This document shows, piece after piece, positions 56,142 to 64,000 of a stretch of 64,000 bases of DNA. Each line of letters begins with the position of its first letter. Position 1 is the first letter of the stretch. Source of the stretch: Thalassocella blandensis (lineage in GTDB: Bacteria > Pseudomonadota > Gammaproteobacteria > Pseudomonadales > Cellvibrionaceae); the NCBI GenBank assembly GCA_902141825.1, contig CABFPG010000003.1:248001-312000 (forward strand), written 5' to 3'. Position numbers and translations under genes: made by a program. Under the pieces are notes generated by a model, which saw nothing but the letters and a program-made list of their open reading frames with translations, was not told the origin of the DNA and made no database searches.

Positions 56142-56152
56142 AGGATCTCCTC

Positions 56153-57382
56153 TTGGAAAGTATTATTTTTGATAGCGCACATTTTTTATTACGCTGGCTT
56201 CACATTATCACCGCAATCGCCTGGATTGGAGCATCATTTTATTTTATCTGGCTCGACAATAGCTTAGAAGACCCTGTTGATATAAAAGCCCAACAGGGAG
56301 TTAGTGGAGACCTATGGGCATTCCACGGCGGCGGCATATACGAAGTTAACAAGTATCGGCTATCCCCACCTTCAATGCCAAGCACACTTCACTGGTTTAA
56401 ATGGGAAGCCTATTCCACCTGGATTACCGGGGCATTGCTGCTCATCTTATTTTATTATTGCCAGGCAGAACTTTACCTAGTGGGGAAGCAGGACTGGAGC
56501 AATACCCCATTCAAAGCTATTTGCACGAGTCTTGTGTTTCTTCTCAGCGGATTTTTACTCTATGAATTACTGGTAAGGTTTGTCAGTCGCAAACACCCTG
56601 GAATATTTCTACTGGTATTTATTGCGTGCGTAATACTGTTAACCTGGTTTGCCAGTATCAGCTTTTCAGGCAGAGCTGCATACTTACATATTGGCGCAAT
56701 GCTCGCGACTATTATGGCAGCGAATGTCCTGCTGGGTATTATGCCGGCGCAACGCAGTTTTATACGGGCTATTGAACAACAGCAGTCTCCAAATGCGGAC
56801 CGAATGGCGTTCGCCAAAACTCGCTCAGTCCATAACAACTATCTAACACTTCCAGTGTTGCTGTGTATGGTCAGCAATCACTACCCGTTATTTTTTGGCA
56901 GTGAACATGGTTGGTGGATACTTTGCGTCATGATGCTCGCTGCAGCCTACGCAAGGCATTTCTTTAATTTACGACACAAAGGTATTGTTCGCCCCAAGAT
57001 ACTAGTTGTGGCGCTCACTGTTTTTGTCGCCATCATAATTTTTCTTGTGAATCAACAGCCCAAACCGGCTAAACGCCAAACGCCGCCCGCCAGCCAAACA
57101 GCAGCGACACCTGACGAGACAATGTCTCTGGCATCAAATGATCAAGCAGCACTTTTAAATCTCACAGCACTTCACTGCCAAAGCTGCCATAGTGCCAGTC
57201 CTACGAGCCCAGCTTTTCCAGCGCCTCCATTAGGCTTAACGCTCGATACGGTTACAGAACTGTCACAGGCAAAAGCTAAAATTATCACGGCGGTTTCCAC
57301 ATCTTACATGCCGCTTGGGAATATGACGCATATGTCAGAAGCTGATCGGCAGGAATTTATTCGGTTAATGCAAACACTTTAA
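56153..57382 (+). CDS. puuD: Urate hydroxylase PuuD with C-terminal cytochrome c domain
   Basis: The 409-residue inner-membrane enzyme oxidises urate to 5-hydroxyisourate. The N-terminal part has eight or nine hydrophobic helices with PuuD hallmarks (HIITAIAWIGASFYFIWLDN, HWFKWEAYSTWITGALLL). The C-terminal about 90 residues have a haem-binding CQSCH motif near residue 343 and a later MPLGNMTHM methionine region, so a c-type haem is expected outside the cytoplasm. TTG start with AAGGA 7 bp upstream. It completes the pathway with uraH and uraD. Confidence 0.95.
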   Translation: MESIIFDSAHFLLRWLHIITAIAWIGASFYFIWLDNSLEDPVDIKAQQGVSGDLWAFHGGGIYEVNKYRLSPPSMPSTLHWFKWEAYSTWITGALLLILFYYCQAELYLVGKQDWSNTPFKAICTSLVFLLSGFLLYELLVRFVSRKHPGIFLLVFIACVILLTWFASISFSGRAAYLHIGAMLATIMAANVLLGIMPAQRSFIRAIEQQQSPNADRMAFAKTRSVHNNYLTLPVLLCMVSNHYPLFFGSEHGWWILCVMMLAAAYARHFFNLRHKGIVRPKILVVALTVFVAIIIFLVNQQPKPAKRQTPPASQTAATPDETMSLASNDQAALLNLTALHCQSCHSASPTSPAFPAPPLGLTLDTVTELSQAKAKIITAVSTSYMPLGNMTHMSEADRQEFIRLMQTL

Positions 57383-58299
57383 TGAGGCTGTTGCCGAACA
57401 CGATGATGTGCATATTTTTGCAGGGCAATGCCCACCAGAACGATGGTCAAGCCAACGATGGTCGCCGGGCTTATTTTTTCACCCACAAGCAGGGCGATCA
57501 CCAACAATGAAAGGAAAGGTGTAAAGAAAATAAGGCCGCTGATTTTGGCGGTAGTCTCACTTAGTTTAAGTGCTGTAGACCACAATACGAATGTAATGCC
57601 CATTTCAAACAGGCCAATATAGCCGGCCCCGGCAATCGCGTAGATATTGGGAAGGGATAACAGACTGGCGCCAGGTTCTATAGCTGATATTATAGCAATC
57701 ACCACAAGAAGAACGGGAACAGCAAAGGAAAAGCCAATAAGCAGGTTTACTACGGGATCGATATTAGACTTTACATTCAACAGCCAATAAGCAGCCCAAA
57801 TCCCCGTACTCAGTATTGCAAACACGGTTCCCAGCGAGTCTGAAAAATAAAGCCCATCAAATTTCCCACCCGTTGCGATAACCACAACTCCGATATACGC
57901 CACACCAATTGCCACCATTTCCAATCTGAAAATCACTTGTTTCAAAAATACGGCAGAAAGAATAACAAGCATCACCGGCCAACTGTAATTAATCGTCATT
58001 GCCTGTTGTGCGGGTAATCTGTCATAGGCATTAAACAGAACAAAATAATAAAGGGCCGGATTTAACAATCCTAAAAACATCGCGATCAAATATTGCCTGA
58101 CGGTCAACATCCGTAAGGAGGTCAGCTTTCCCTGAATTGCCGCAATCACAAACAGTGTCACGGCCGAAAAAACGCAGGAATACAAAATGAGAGGAAGTGG
58201 ATCGATATGACGCAACGTAAGTTTAAATGCAGTAGCAACCGTTGACCAAAATACAATAGCAAGGCCTGCCAATAAATACGCTGTCGTTTGCTGCTGCAT
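57379..58299 (-). CDS. DMT/EamA-family permease
   Basis: The 306-residue inner-membrane protein has about ten hydrophobic helices in two EamA-type halves (first half ending near VVVIATGGKF, second beginning LGTVFAILSTGIWAAYWL). The substrate of this drug/metabolite transporter group cannot be predicted. ATG 58299 has AGGTAG upstream; the frame extends to 58347. Its end overlaps the puuD end by 4 bp, on the opposite strand. A link to purine transport is possible but not shown. Confidence 0.88.
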   Translation of the reverse strand: MQQQTTAYLLAGLAIVFWSTVATAFKLTLRHIDPLPLILYSCVFSAVTLFVIAAIQGKLTSLRMLTVRQYLIAMFLGLLNPALYYFVLFNAYDRLPAQQAMTINYSWPVMLVILSAVFLKQVIFRLEMVAIGVAYIGVVVIATGGKFDGLYFSDSLGTVFAILSTGIWAAYWLLNVKSNIDPVVNLLIGFSFAVPVLLVVIAIISAIEPGASLLSLPNIYAIAGAGYIGLFEMGITFVLWSTALKLSETTAKISGLIFFTPFLSLLVIALLVGEKISPATIVGLTIVLVGIALQKYAHHRVRQQPH

Positions 58300-58566
58300 A
58301 AAATCTACCTGATTAGCGATCCCGTTTACACGGTTTTGTCGCCACATCTTACACTAATTACGTACATTTTTTTGTCACAGAAACTTAACAATCATAAAGC
58401 TTTCGTCAGCCGTTGGTATAACTCTTAACCCTGAGCTTTAAATCCCTGTTAAAACCAGCTTATTTTGCAGACGAAATAACAAAATTCTCGTACAAATTAC
58501 TACTAGACAGTCATCAAGATTAATCGTAAGGTCGCAGTGCTTTTAACAAGAAAGGGGCAAACTATA

Positions 58567-59115
58567 ATGAAAAAACTTACAAACGTTATTGCAACAGCTG
58601 TGTTAGCGATGGGTTCTATTGCAGCACATGCCGGAAGTGACACGGGCTTATATATTGGCGGCTCCATCGGCCAGGCAAATGTTGAATTGTCCGATGCGGA
58701 TTTCAACTTTGACGATTCCGACACCGGTTTTAAAGTATTTGGCGGCTACAATTTTGGCTGGATACCTACGTTAAATATTGCCGCAGAAGTGGCGTATGTT
58801 GACTTCGGCAGCCAGGAAGACGAAGTAGCGGCATCGGTAAATGTCAATACTGAATTTACCACGCTTACCGCACAAGGTATTGTTGGCTTTGACATGGGCC
58901 CACTGGGTTTATTCGGCAAAGCTGGGCTAGCCAGCTGGGATGGGGATCTAAATGCTTTTGGTGGTTCCAGCAGCGAGTCAGGCACAGACCCGGTGTATGG
59001 ACTCGGCGCGAAAATTCAGTTGGGCTCTATAGCCGTTCGTGCTGAATATGAAATGTTCGATATTGACGAGTCGGATATTGATTATATTTCTGTAGGTGCT
59101 TCAATTACTTTCTAA
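58567..59115 (+). CDS. Small outer-membrane beta-barrel protein
   Basis: ATG 58567 (AAGGGG upstream) gives 182 residues. The signal peptide ends AAHA near residue 21. The mature protein is a series of amphipathic strands (GLYIGGSIGQANVEL, GFKVFGGYNFG, VRAEYEMFDI) ending YISVGASITF with a terminal Phe. It resembles eight-stranded OmpA/OmpX-like barrels. No periplasmic OmpA domain is present. Transcribed alone. Confidence 0.82.
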   Translation: MKKLTNVIATAVLAMGSIAAHAGSDTGLYIGGSIGQANVELSDADFNFDDSDTGFKVFGGYNFGWIPTLNIAAEVAYVDFGSQEDEVAASVNVNTEFTTLTAQGIVGFDMGPLGLFGKAGLASWDGDLNAFGGSSSESGTDPVYGLGAKIQLGSIAVRAEYEMFDIDESDIDYISVGASITF

Positions 59116-59461
59116 AGCAGAAGTACAGAGTACTTTAAACAGGAAAATAATGGCTGAGCTCATGAGAGTGGATATCGGCAGTTTAATAAGGTTGGTTTAC
59201 TGACTTTGTTTTTCGAATGACTCAGCTTTTCCTTCAGTTACTATTGATTGCTCTAGTTTAATTTACTGCGTTTCCTATATTTATCGCACTTTCTATATTT
59301 ATTGCTCTTTCTATATATATCGCACCGGCCAAATTCATCGTATCACTCAATTTTATCGCAGCACTGAAACTTAAAGCACCATTGAAATTTACAGTACCAT
59401 TGAAATTTACAGCACCGACACAAAGACCTGATCGCCACAAAAATAAGCAGCTCTAACCACG
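59116..59461. other. Intergenic, 346 bp, with degenerate repeats
   Basis: It contains the 18-bp repeat array (59254-59415) and a small AAGTAC/GTACTT hairpin at 59121-59135. No gene called. Confidence 0.5.
59254..59415. repeat. Degenerate tandem repeat, 18 bp x about 9
   Basis: Units drift from TTTCTATATTTATTGCTC to CATTGAAATTTACAGCAC, keeping the 18-bp period. Read on the minus strand it encodes a hexapeptide-like pattern (GAVNFN, GTVNFN, RAINIE), but the frame starts with TTG and lacks a ribosome site. Confidence 0.75.
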
Positions 59462-59845
59462 TTAAAGCTTTTCCTCATGAAAATCCATGGTACCGAAAGT
59501 GTTGTGGTCGTATTTATAAGCCCAGATCGCGTATCGAGAACCATCCAGCGTGCGATAGATTTTTCCCTGACCGTTGTCTTGAACCTCATCCCAATCTGAC
59601 ACAGGTGAATAGTGATTAAACAAAAACTTATTCTTCTTGCGTTTACTCCAGGGCATTCTGCAGGGCATTTGATAGAGAACTTCCTGAACTCGATTACTGG
59701 CTACCGTCACTAAGATTTCACCGTTTTTAAATCGATACCGATATACCGTTGCGCCCTTAACAGCATCATGCGGACGCATAGCCACCAAAGTGCCAGGCAC
59801 GTTTTCTCTTGCAAATTCTTCACCTAATTCAAATACAGGTAACAT
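59462..59845 (-). CDS. Hypothetical protein, 127 residues
   Basis: I do not recognise it. It is a soluble protein without signal peptide, rich in aromatic and charged residues (ATVYRYRFKNGEILVTVASN, DWDEVQDNGQGKIYRTLDGS RYAIWAYKYD). It appears as two beta-rich segments around a basic stretch (MPWSKRKKNK). It stands alone; an 18-bp repeat array lies just downstream. Confidence 0.6.
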   Translation of the reverse strand: MLPVFELGEEFARENVPGTLVAMRPHDAVKGATVYRYRFKNGEILVTVASNRVQEVLYQMPCRMPWSKRKKNKFLFNHYSPVSDWDEVQDNGQGKIYRTLDGSRYAIWAYKYDHNTFGTMDFHEEKL

Positions 59846-60177
59846 TTTCTAACCCAAAAAAACTACTAGTTCAAAATATCAGCTAGCGCACAATATTATT
59901 TATTTAGCCCGTCAAATACATAAGAGCTAACACTAACCATCGAGCCGGCGCATTGTACTTAAGAAAACCAGATAAACAATCACCATATAACGGCTCACCG
60001 CTAAAAAATATCCGTTCGCCTCATATTCTTGGTGCTCACAACACACCAATTCAAACACTTGTCCAAGGTCGACACCTGCCGAAAAACTTTACACTTACAC
60101 TATTGCCAACCGGCCGATTTATTCCTATTTGGCATAACCATGGGTTTATGTGAAAAATGCATGCGTTTTTTTCAACA

Positions 60178-60220
60178 TCTAGGTACTATCTAGTTACTGT
60201 CTAGTTACTAACTAATACTA
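60178..60220. repeat. Direct repeat, 11 bp x about 4
   Basis: TCTAGGTACTA, TCTAGTTACTG, TCTAGTTACTA and a shortened ACTAATACTA in tandem. Confidence 0.75.
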
Positions 60221-60267
60221 TCCAGTAGTTGTAGTACTTGCCTGCTAGTACAGGCGGGCCAATACAA

Positions 60268-60306
60268 ACAGCTCGACTATACAGCTCGACTATACAGCTC
60301 AACTAT
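60268..60306. repeat. Direct repeat, 13 bp x 3
   Basis: ACAGCTCGACTAT twice, then ACAGCTCAACTAT, in tandem. Confidence 0.85.
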
Positions 60307-60684
60307 ATAGAAACCCGATACAGGCGAATTGGCACATGCGAGTGTATTCCACACGGGTCTATTAAATACTAACTTTTATCTATTACTTGTAACTAAATAC
60401 CAGCAACGATTAACTACTGCCGGTTTTAGTATTGTGAACAAGGACGGTATCACATTCACATTTTTCAGCCTGACATGTCGGCCTGATATTGTGACCCAAT
60501 ACAGGGAGCTTCGAATGTGCGCAGTTCATCAGAATAACGGTATGAACTCGAAATGATAACGGAATTCTACACATTGTTTAATTAGATTAAATGCCAGCTT
60601 TTCATTTGAAAAGTAACAACTAACTTTGCAGGTGGGTCATATTTTAACGTCTGAAGTTTGTTATGGATATTGGTGGAATTATCT

Positions 60685-61827
60685 TTGAATAAATACGCGA
60701 ACAGCTACGAACGAGAACCTGATCACGCACAAATAATTGCGCGGCAGCAACATAAGCGAACTGACCGCTTGGGTATTTCCTTTGTATATCAGCTAGGCAC
60801 TTGTTCGCTGGTATTAGCCGCCACCCTTCTCGGCGAACTGCACTGGTTAGTTCCCTCTCTATTTTTAGTCTTCATTTTTGCCAACACGGCTTGTCTGCTT
60901 CTGGTTTTTCGCAGTAATTTAAATTTATATTTCAAGGACCCGAGCCTCACCACATTTCAAATCCTGCTGTCTTACGTTCCACCTATCATTATTATGTACT
61001 TTTTTGACTCAAGTCAGGCGCGTGCCGCTTTTATCATCATGGCGTTAGTGCCAATTTCCTTTGGTGTTTTCCTGCTTACTACGAAGCAGTTTCTGTTTAT
61101 TGGTGTAACGCTATTGAGTTTTTATGCGCTGGTTATGATACTGCTTGCGTTTACCCGCCCCCAGGTTATCAATCCTAATGGCGATATGCTACAAACGTAC
61201 GCACTGGTATTATCAATTATCGAAATCAGCCTGATAGGCGGCTACATCACCGGTCTACGCACGAAACTTACCGCCCGCAATAAAGAATTGGAAAGCGCCT
61301 TAAACACCATTCAGGACATGGCTAATCGCGATGCCCTCACGGGTGTGTACAACCGCCGATATCTGTTTAACAAGTTGGAACAATATGCCGAAGAACAGCA
61401 AATATTAAGCGTTTGCCTCATGGATATAGACGGCTTCAAATCCATCAATGAAATACATGGTCATTTAAACGGCGATCTCACTCTGCAGCGCATTGCAAAT
61501 AGCGTGACATCCTTACTGGATGAAAGTGAAAGCTTTGGTCGCTATGGAGGTGAAGAGTTTTTGTTAATTTTACCGAATACAGATATCGACATTGCCAAAG
61601 TCAAAGCGGACACGCTCAGGCATTTTATCTCGAAAATCGCCTTCCCCGAAATTGGTCAGGATTTTCGAGTAACGGTGTCAGTAGGTATCGCGGAATTTAA
61701 GCCTGACGAAGACATAAAAGAAACCATTAACCGAGCGGATCTCGCATTGTTTGAAGCAAAATCTCTGGGCGTTAATCACAGCGTGATAAAAGAGGCCTTT
61801 CCCATTGGCGACTTCAAATCCCCCTGA
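60685..61827 (+). CDS. Membrane diguanylate cyclase
   Basis: From TTG 60685 (GGTGGA 7 bp upstream) the protein has 380 residues. About six hydrophobic helices occupy roughly residues 30-195 (QLGTCSLVLAATLL, WLVPSLFLVFIFANTACLLL, FLFIGVTLLSFYALVMILL), then a GGDEF domain with YGGEEF at 287-292. The I-site position reads DESE, so it lacks the RxxD inhibitory site, unlike the REC-GGDEF-REC protein. It would make cyclic-di-GMP at the inner membrane. A longer frame reaches 60658 (TTG). Confidence 0.88.
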   Translation: MNKYANSYEREPDHAQIIARQQHKRTDRLGISFVYQLGTCSLVLAATLLGELHWLVPSLFLVFIFANTACLLLVFRSNLNLYFKDPSLTTFQILLSYVPPIIIMYFFDSSQARAAFIIMALVPISFGVFLLTTKQFLFIGVTLLSFYALVMILLAFTRPQVINPNGDMLQTYALVLSIIEISLIGGYITGLRTKLTARNKELESALNTIQDMANRDALTGVYNRRYLFNKLEQYAEEQQILSVCLMDIDGFKSINEIHGHLNGDLTLQRIANSVTSLLDESESFGRYGGEEFLLILPNTDIDIAKVKADTLRHFISKIAFPEIGQDFRVTVSVGIAEFKPDEDIKETINRADLALFEAKSLGVNHSVIKEAFPIGDFKSP

Positions 61828-61868
61828 TAAAAAACAACAACCAACATCCAGAGAGAAGCAGCACAAGA

Positions 61869-62540
61869 CTAAAAGCTATACCCCACAGTAAGAGTCATTG
61901 CATTTTCAACATCATCTGAGGCATATGACTGATATGCCACCCCGAGTAAAACTCCGAAATCTGTCACATAGTTAATTCGAGGGGAAACATAGCTCCCTGT
62001 CGCAAAGTCTATCTCTTCAGAATAACAGTCATGGCAATCTGAGATACTGCGATCTGACACCAGAACTTTTTCATACCCAGTAACCAGGTCTACACTTAAA
62101 TGAGAGTCAATATTGAAACGGTATCCGATCTCTCCAAATAAATTTAACGAAGATGCATCAGAACTCTCCACCCAGCGATCGCCCCATTCATCCTCCACTT
62201 CATGATAAAAATCTTCATAATCATCATAAAAAAAGCCGGAGATCCCTATCGCAAAAATAAGGTTATCGGACGTTTGCGTGGAAAAGGCCGCCTTGAGGTA
62301 CCAGGCGTCTTCTGCAACCCCTTCCTCATATGCTTTCACCGGATTCAAATGAACGCCTCCTAATGCCACATAAAACGCGCTGCGGTTGTTCATCTGTTCA
62401 TATGGTGAAGTGTATGAGTCGCCCCCATAATATTGATCGGCAGACACCTGGGAAGAAAACACAGCACCCAACAGTGCACACACGACTGCAGCATTAATAT
62501 TTTGAAAAGAAAAAACCGAAGTTGAAGTCGAATGTTTCAT
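61869..62540 (-). CDS. Outer-membrane beta-barrel protein
   Basis: The 223-residue exported protein has a signal peptide ending near SSQVSA and AGGGAT before ATG. Strand-like segments (FYVALGGVHLNP, LIFAIGISGFFYDDY, LNLFGEIGYRFNID, FGVLLGVAYQSY) end in MTLTVGYSF with a terminal Phe, typical of barrels. An acidic stretch and a paired CHDC lie in likely loops. Function unknown; it converges with the diguanylate cyclase gene. Confidence 0.78.
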   Translation of the reverse strand: MKHSTSTSVFSFQNINAAVVCALLGAVFSSQVSADQYYGGDSYTSPYEQMNNRSAFYVALGGVHLNPVKAYEEGVAEDAWYLKAAFSTQTSDNLIFAIGISGFFYDDYEDFYHEVEDEWGDRWVESSDASSLNLFGEIGYRFNIDSHLSVDLVTGYEKVLVSDRSISDCHDCYSEEIDFATGSYVSPRINYVTDFGVLLGVAYQSYASDDVENAMTLTVGYSF

Positions 62541-62740
62541 ATAGATCCCTGAGCATTAGTTATCGCGTCATATTTGTCGCATCTGGTGTAATGCTATTAT
62601 CCACAACTAAACTGAACCTTAGATTAACGAGGGGGGAGGTAAAAGAGGGTTTCCAACCGTTTTGCTTTGCCAGTTTTTATTGGTGATTGAAACAGTAAAC
62701 AATGAGGGCTAAAAATAGCGACAATCAACGATCGTAACGA

Positions 62741-63277
62741 TCAATCATTCAACCGTGGATTGGTGAGAGCGGTCAGCATATGATCTTCCCATCGACCATT
62801 TATCTCAAGATAGCGTGATGCTCGGCCTTCCCAGGTAAAACCCAGCTGTTTCAGCAAGCGTGCTGAGCGATTATTGTGAGGCATGTAGTTTGCCATTATC
62901 CGGTTGAGCTTCAACTCATCAAAGGCAAAGTCAATCACGTATCGACAAAAGGCGCGCATTACCCCAGCACCTTCATATCTTTGATCAATGCCATACCCCA
63001 TGTAGCAGGCGCGAAAAGGACCATAGAAAATCTGCGATAAACTGCAATGCGCAACGATACTTTGAGATGACGACTCAACCGCGACAAAAGTATAAGCCTT
63101 TCCCGCTCTTTGCATCGGCAGGATATCCTCTAACCGTGCTTCCCATTCAGCCAAGCGATTAAAACCCAAAGGACGCGCAGGCGACCACGGCTTGAAGTGC
63201 TCTTCATTTGCCAAGTGATATAGGGAAAGCTGTTTTGCATCCTCTCTATTTATCAGACGATACTGAATGGTATGCAC
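62741..63277 (-). CDS. rimJ: RimJ-like GNAT N-acetyltransferase
   Basis: The 178-residue GNAT enzyme closely resembles RimJ, which acetylates the N-terminus of ribosomal protein S5. HFKPWSPARP, CSLSQIFYGPFRACYMGYGI, and especially RIMANYMPHNNRSARLLKQL GFTWEG with the closing WEDHMLTALTNP match. GTG start with AGGAG 7 bp upstream. Monocistronic. Confidence 0.9.
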   Translation of the reverse strand: MHTIQYRLINREDAKQLSLYHLANEEHFKPWSPARPLGFNRLAEWEARLEDILPMQRAGKAYTFVAVESSSQSIVAHCSLSQIFYGPFRACYMGYGIDQRYEGAGVMRAFCRYVIDFAFDELKLNRIMANYMPHNNRSARLLKQLGFTWEGRASRYLEINGRWEDHMLTALTNPRLND

Positions 63278-63356
63278 AGTCGAACTCCTGCTGACAGTTT
63301 CGATGATATTAAATAAATAGTATTAAATAATATGATAGCAACTGGATAATATTTTC

Positions 63357-63875
63357 TTAGCGCAACAGCGCCCAGATTCCCGCCGCGATCAACCCAAGCA
63401 AACCCAGTCCTATACTAAACATGGAGAGCCAGGCCACCATAAACATTTGATACAGGATCGGTCCTACATCACGGCCCCGCCAAATACAGCCGCTCACACC
63501 AGCTTCATTCAAATTACCCCCGAGCCGTTTTGCGATAAAACCCGCAATTGCAGCGATCGATAAAGGCAGTAGCGCGATAACAACTGAAAGGATGGCTAAG
63601 ATAGCCGGAGAGGCATAATTGACAAACAGGCTTCCCAACCACCAAAAACCTGCGACGATATACATCACAAAAGCAACACCCAGCAAACCGCCGCCGCCCA
63701 TGGTTAACAGCATCGCAAGCTTTACTGCGAAACGCTGTTTTACAGGGTCCAGCGAAACGTTCTCTGATACAGGCCCAGGCTTAAACAACCACATTAACAA
63801 CCAGCCACACAGTGCAGGTATGAGTGCTGCTAGGGCTACGCCCGTTGCTAGATTGGCAAAATTATTTGGGGTCAT
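63357..63875 (-). CDS. Hypothetical four-helix membrane protein
   Basis: The 172-residue protein has about four hydrophobic helices (for example GVALAALIPALCGWLLMWLF, AMLLTMGGGGLLGVAFVMYI, ILAILSVVIALLPLSIAAIA, MFMVAWLSMFSIGLGLLG). I do not recognise a family, and it has no signature motif. It stands alone near the window end; nothing clear lies in 63876-64000. Confidence 0.65.
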   Translation of the reverse strand: MTPNNFANLATGVALAALIPALCGWLLMWLFKPGPVSENVSLDPVKQRFAVKLAMLLTMGGGGLLGVAFVMYIVAGFWWLGSLFVNYASPAILAILSVVIALLPLSIAAIAGFIAKRLGGNLNEAGVSGCIWRGRDVGPILYQMFMVAWLSMFSIGLGLLGLIAAGIWALLR

Positions 63876-64000
63876 GAGATTTCAATCTGAGGCACACCCC
63901 GCCTTGATAAAGATTGCACAAAGCGGGGTGGAATCTTGACGCAATATTTCTGGCGGCAAAAAGATGGGTCAATTTATTTCAAATCTCGACCGATCTGCCA

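Larger units (their letters stand above)
59846..60684. other. Intergenic, 839 bp, repeat-rich
   Basis: No reading frame looks coding (frames at 59953 and 60329 lack family resemblance). It holds the 11-bp and 13-bp direct repeats listed separately. It contains no cyclic-di-GMP riboswitch that I can recognise, although a GGDEF gene follows. Confidence 0.5.

Noticed and set aside
60541-60684. Cyclic-di-GMP (GEMM) riboswitch before the membrane GGDEF gene
   Set aside because: No GEMM consensus blocks visible by eye.

Overview
The window reads as chromosome of a marine-type gammaproteobacterium. The gene set (GreB, PdxH, SbcB, DinG, RimJ, YqcC), the rhombosortase-type C-terminal tag, the delta-60 repeat lipoprotein, and the many lipoproteins and cyclic-di-GMP proteins suggest a Cellvibrionales relative (Saccharophagus/Teredinibacter-like). 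That placement is an inference from gene content, not from a marker gene. I saw no rRNA, tRNA, insertion sequence, prophage or CRISPR array. Gene order is loose, with many single genes, convergent pairs and several AT-rich gaps of 300 to 850 bp.

Layout. 1-9.5 kb holds housekeeping genes: a cut S9 peptidase, greB, a secreted cyclophilin with a GlyGly-CTERM-like tail, an HD-GYP phosphodiesterase, an aromatic/aspartate-type aminotransferase, a shikimate-kinase-like gene, pdxH, mobA and a secreted unknown. 9.6-24.2 kb is the most unusual part. It has a cadherin-like/beta-helix/ricin-like lipoprotein, a two-gene module of a coiled-coil membrane protein plus a VWA lipoprotein, an SMP-30 lipoprotein, a MoxR ATPase with a CoxE-like VWA partner, and a LuxR-type receptor without LuxI that diverges from an 1160-residue repeat lipoprotein across a lux-box-like palindrome. 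24.7-31.6 kb has an FHA protein, a TSUP permease, purU, a small ORF with its own terminator, a dienoyl-CoA-reductase-like and enoyl-CoA-isomerase-like pair, and argS. 31.8-37.5 kb is a nitrate-type ABC importer with an outer-membrane barrel and a sigma-54-like promoter, then yqcC. 37.7-48.1 kb has dinG, an acyltransferase, a REC-GGDEF-REC protein, a 24-residue membrane ORF, pyrB, sbcB, an FHA-EAL fusion and a phosphoribosyltransferase. 48.5-57.4 kb is a compact purine catabolism cluster. 57.4-64 kb has a DMT permease, two outer-membrane barrels, a membrane diguanylate cyclase, rimJ and unknowns.

How the genes work together. xdhA-xdhB-xdhC-uraD-uraH-guaD-puuD encode guanine to xanthine, xanthine to urate (XdhAB, matured by XdhC), urate to 5-hydroxyisourate (PuuD, with a c-type haem domain), then HIU to OHCU to S-allantoin. 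No allantoin-degrading gene is present in the window. nrtA-nrtB-nrtD would bring in nitrate; MobA would supply the bis-MGD cofactor a nitrate reductase elsewhere would need. Four proteins handle cyclic-di-GMP (HD-GYP, two GGDEF, one EAL).

A recurring theme is short tandem repeats between or inside genes: 14 bp x 9 before xdhA, 16 bp x 5 before yqcC, degenerate 18 bp x 8-9 near 59.3 kb, 11 and 13 bp units near 60.2 kb, and an in-frame 15 bp repeat in xdhC. The best candidates for undescribed biology are the coiled-coil/VWA lipoprotein module (12963-15112), the LuxR receptor/lux-box/propeller lipoprotein locus (19796-24233), the iteron-like array before xdhA, and the two small ORFs at 27423 and 42995.
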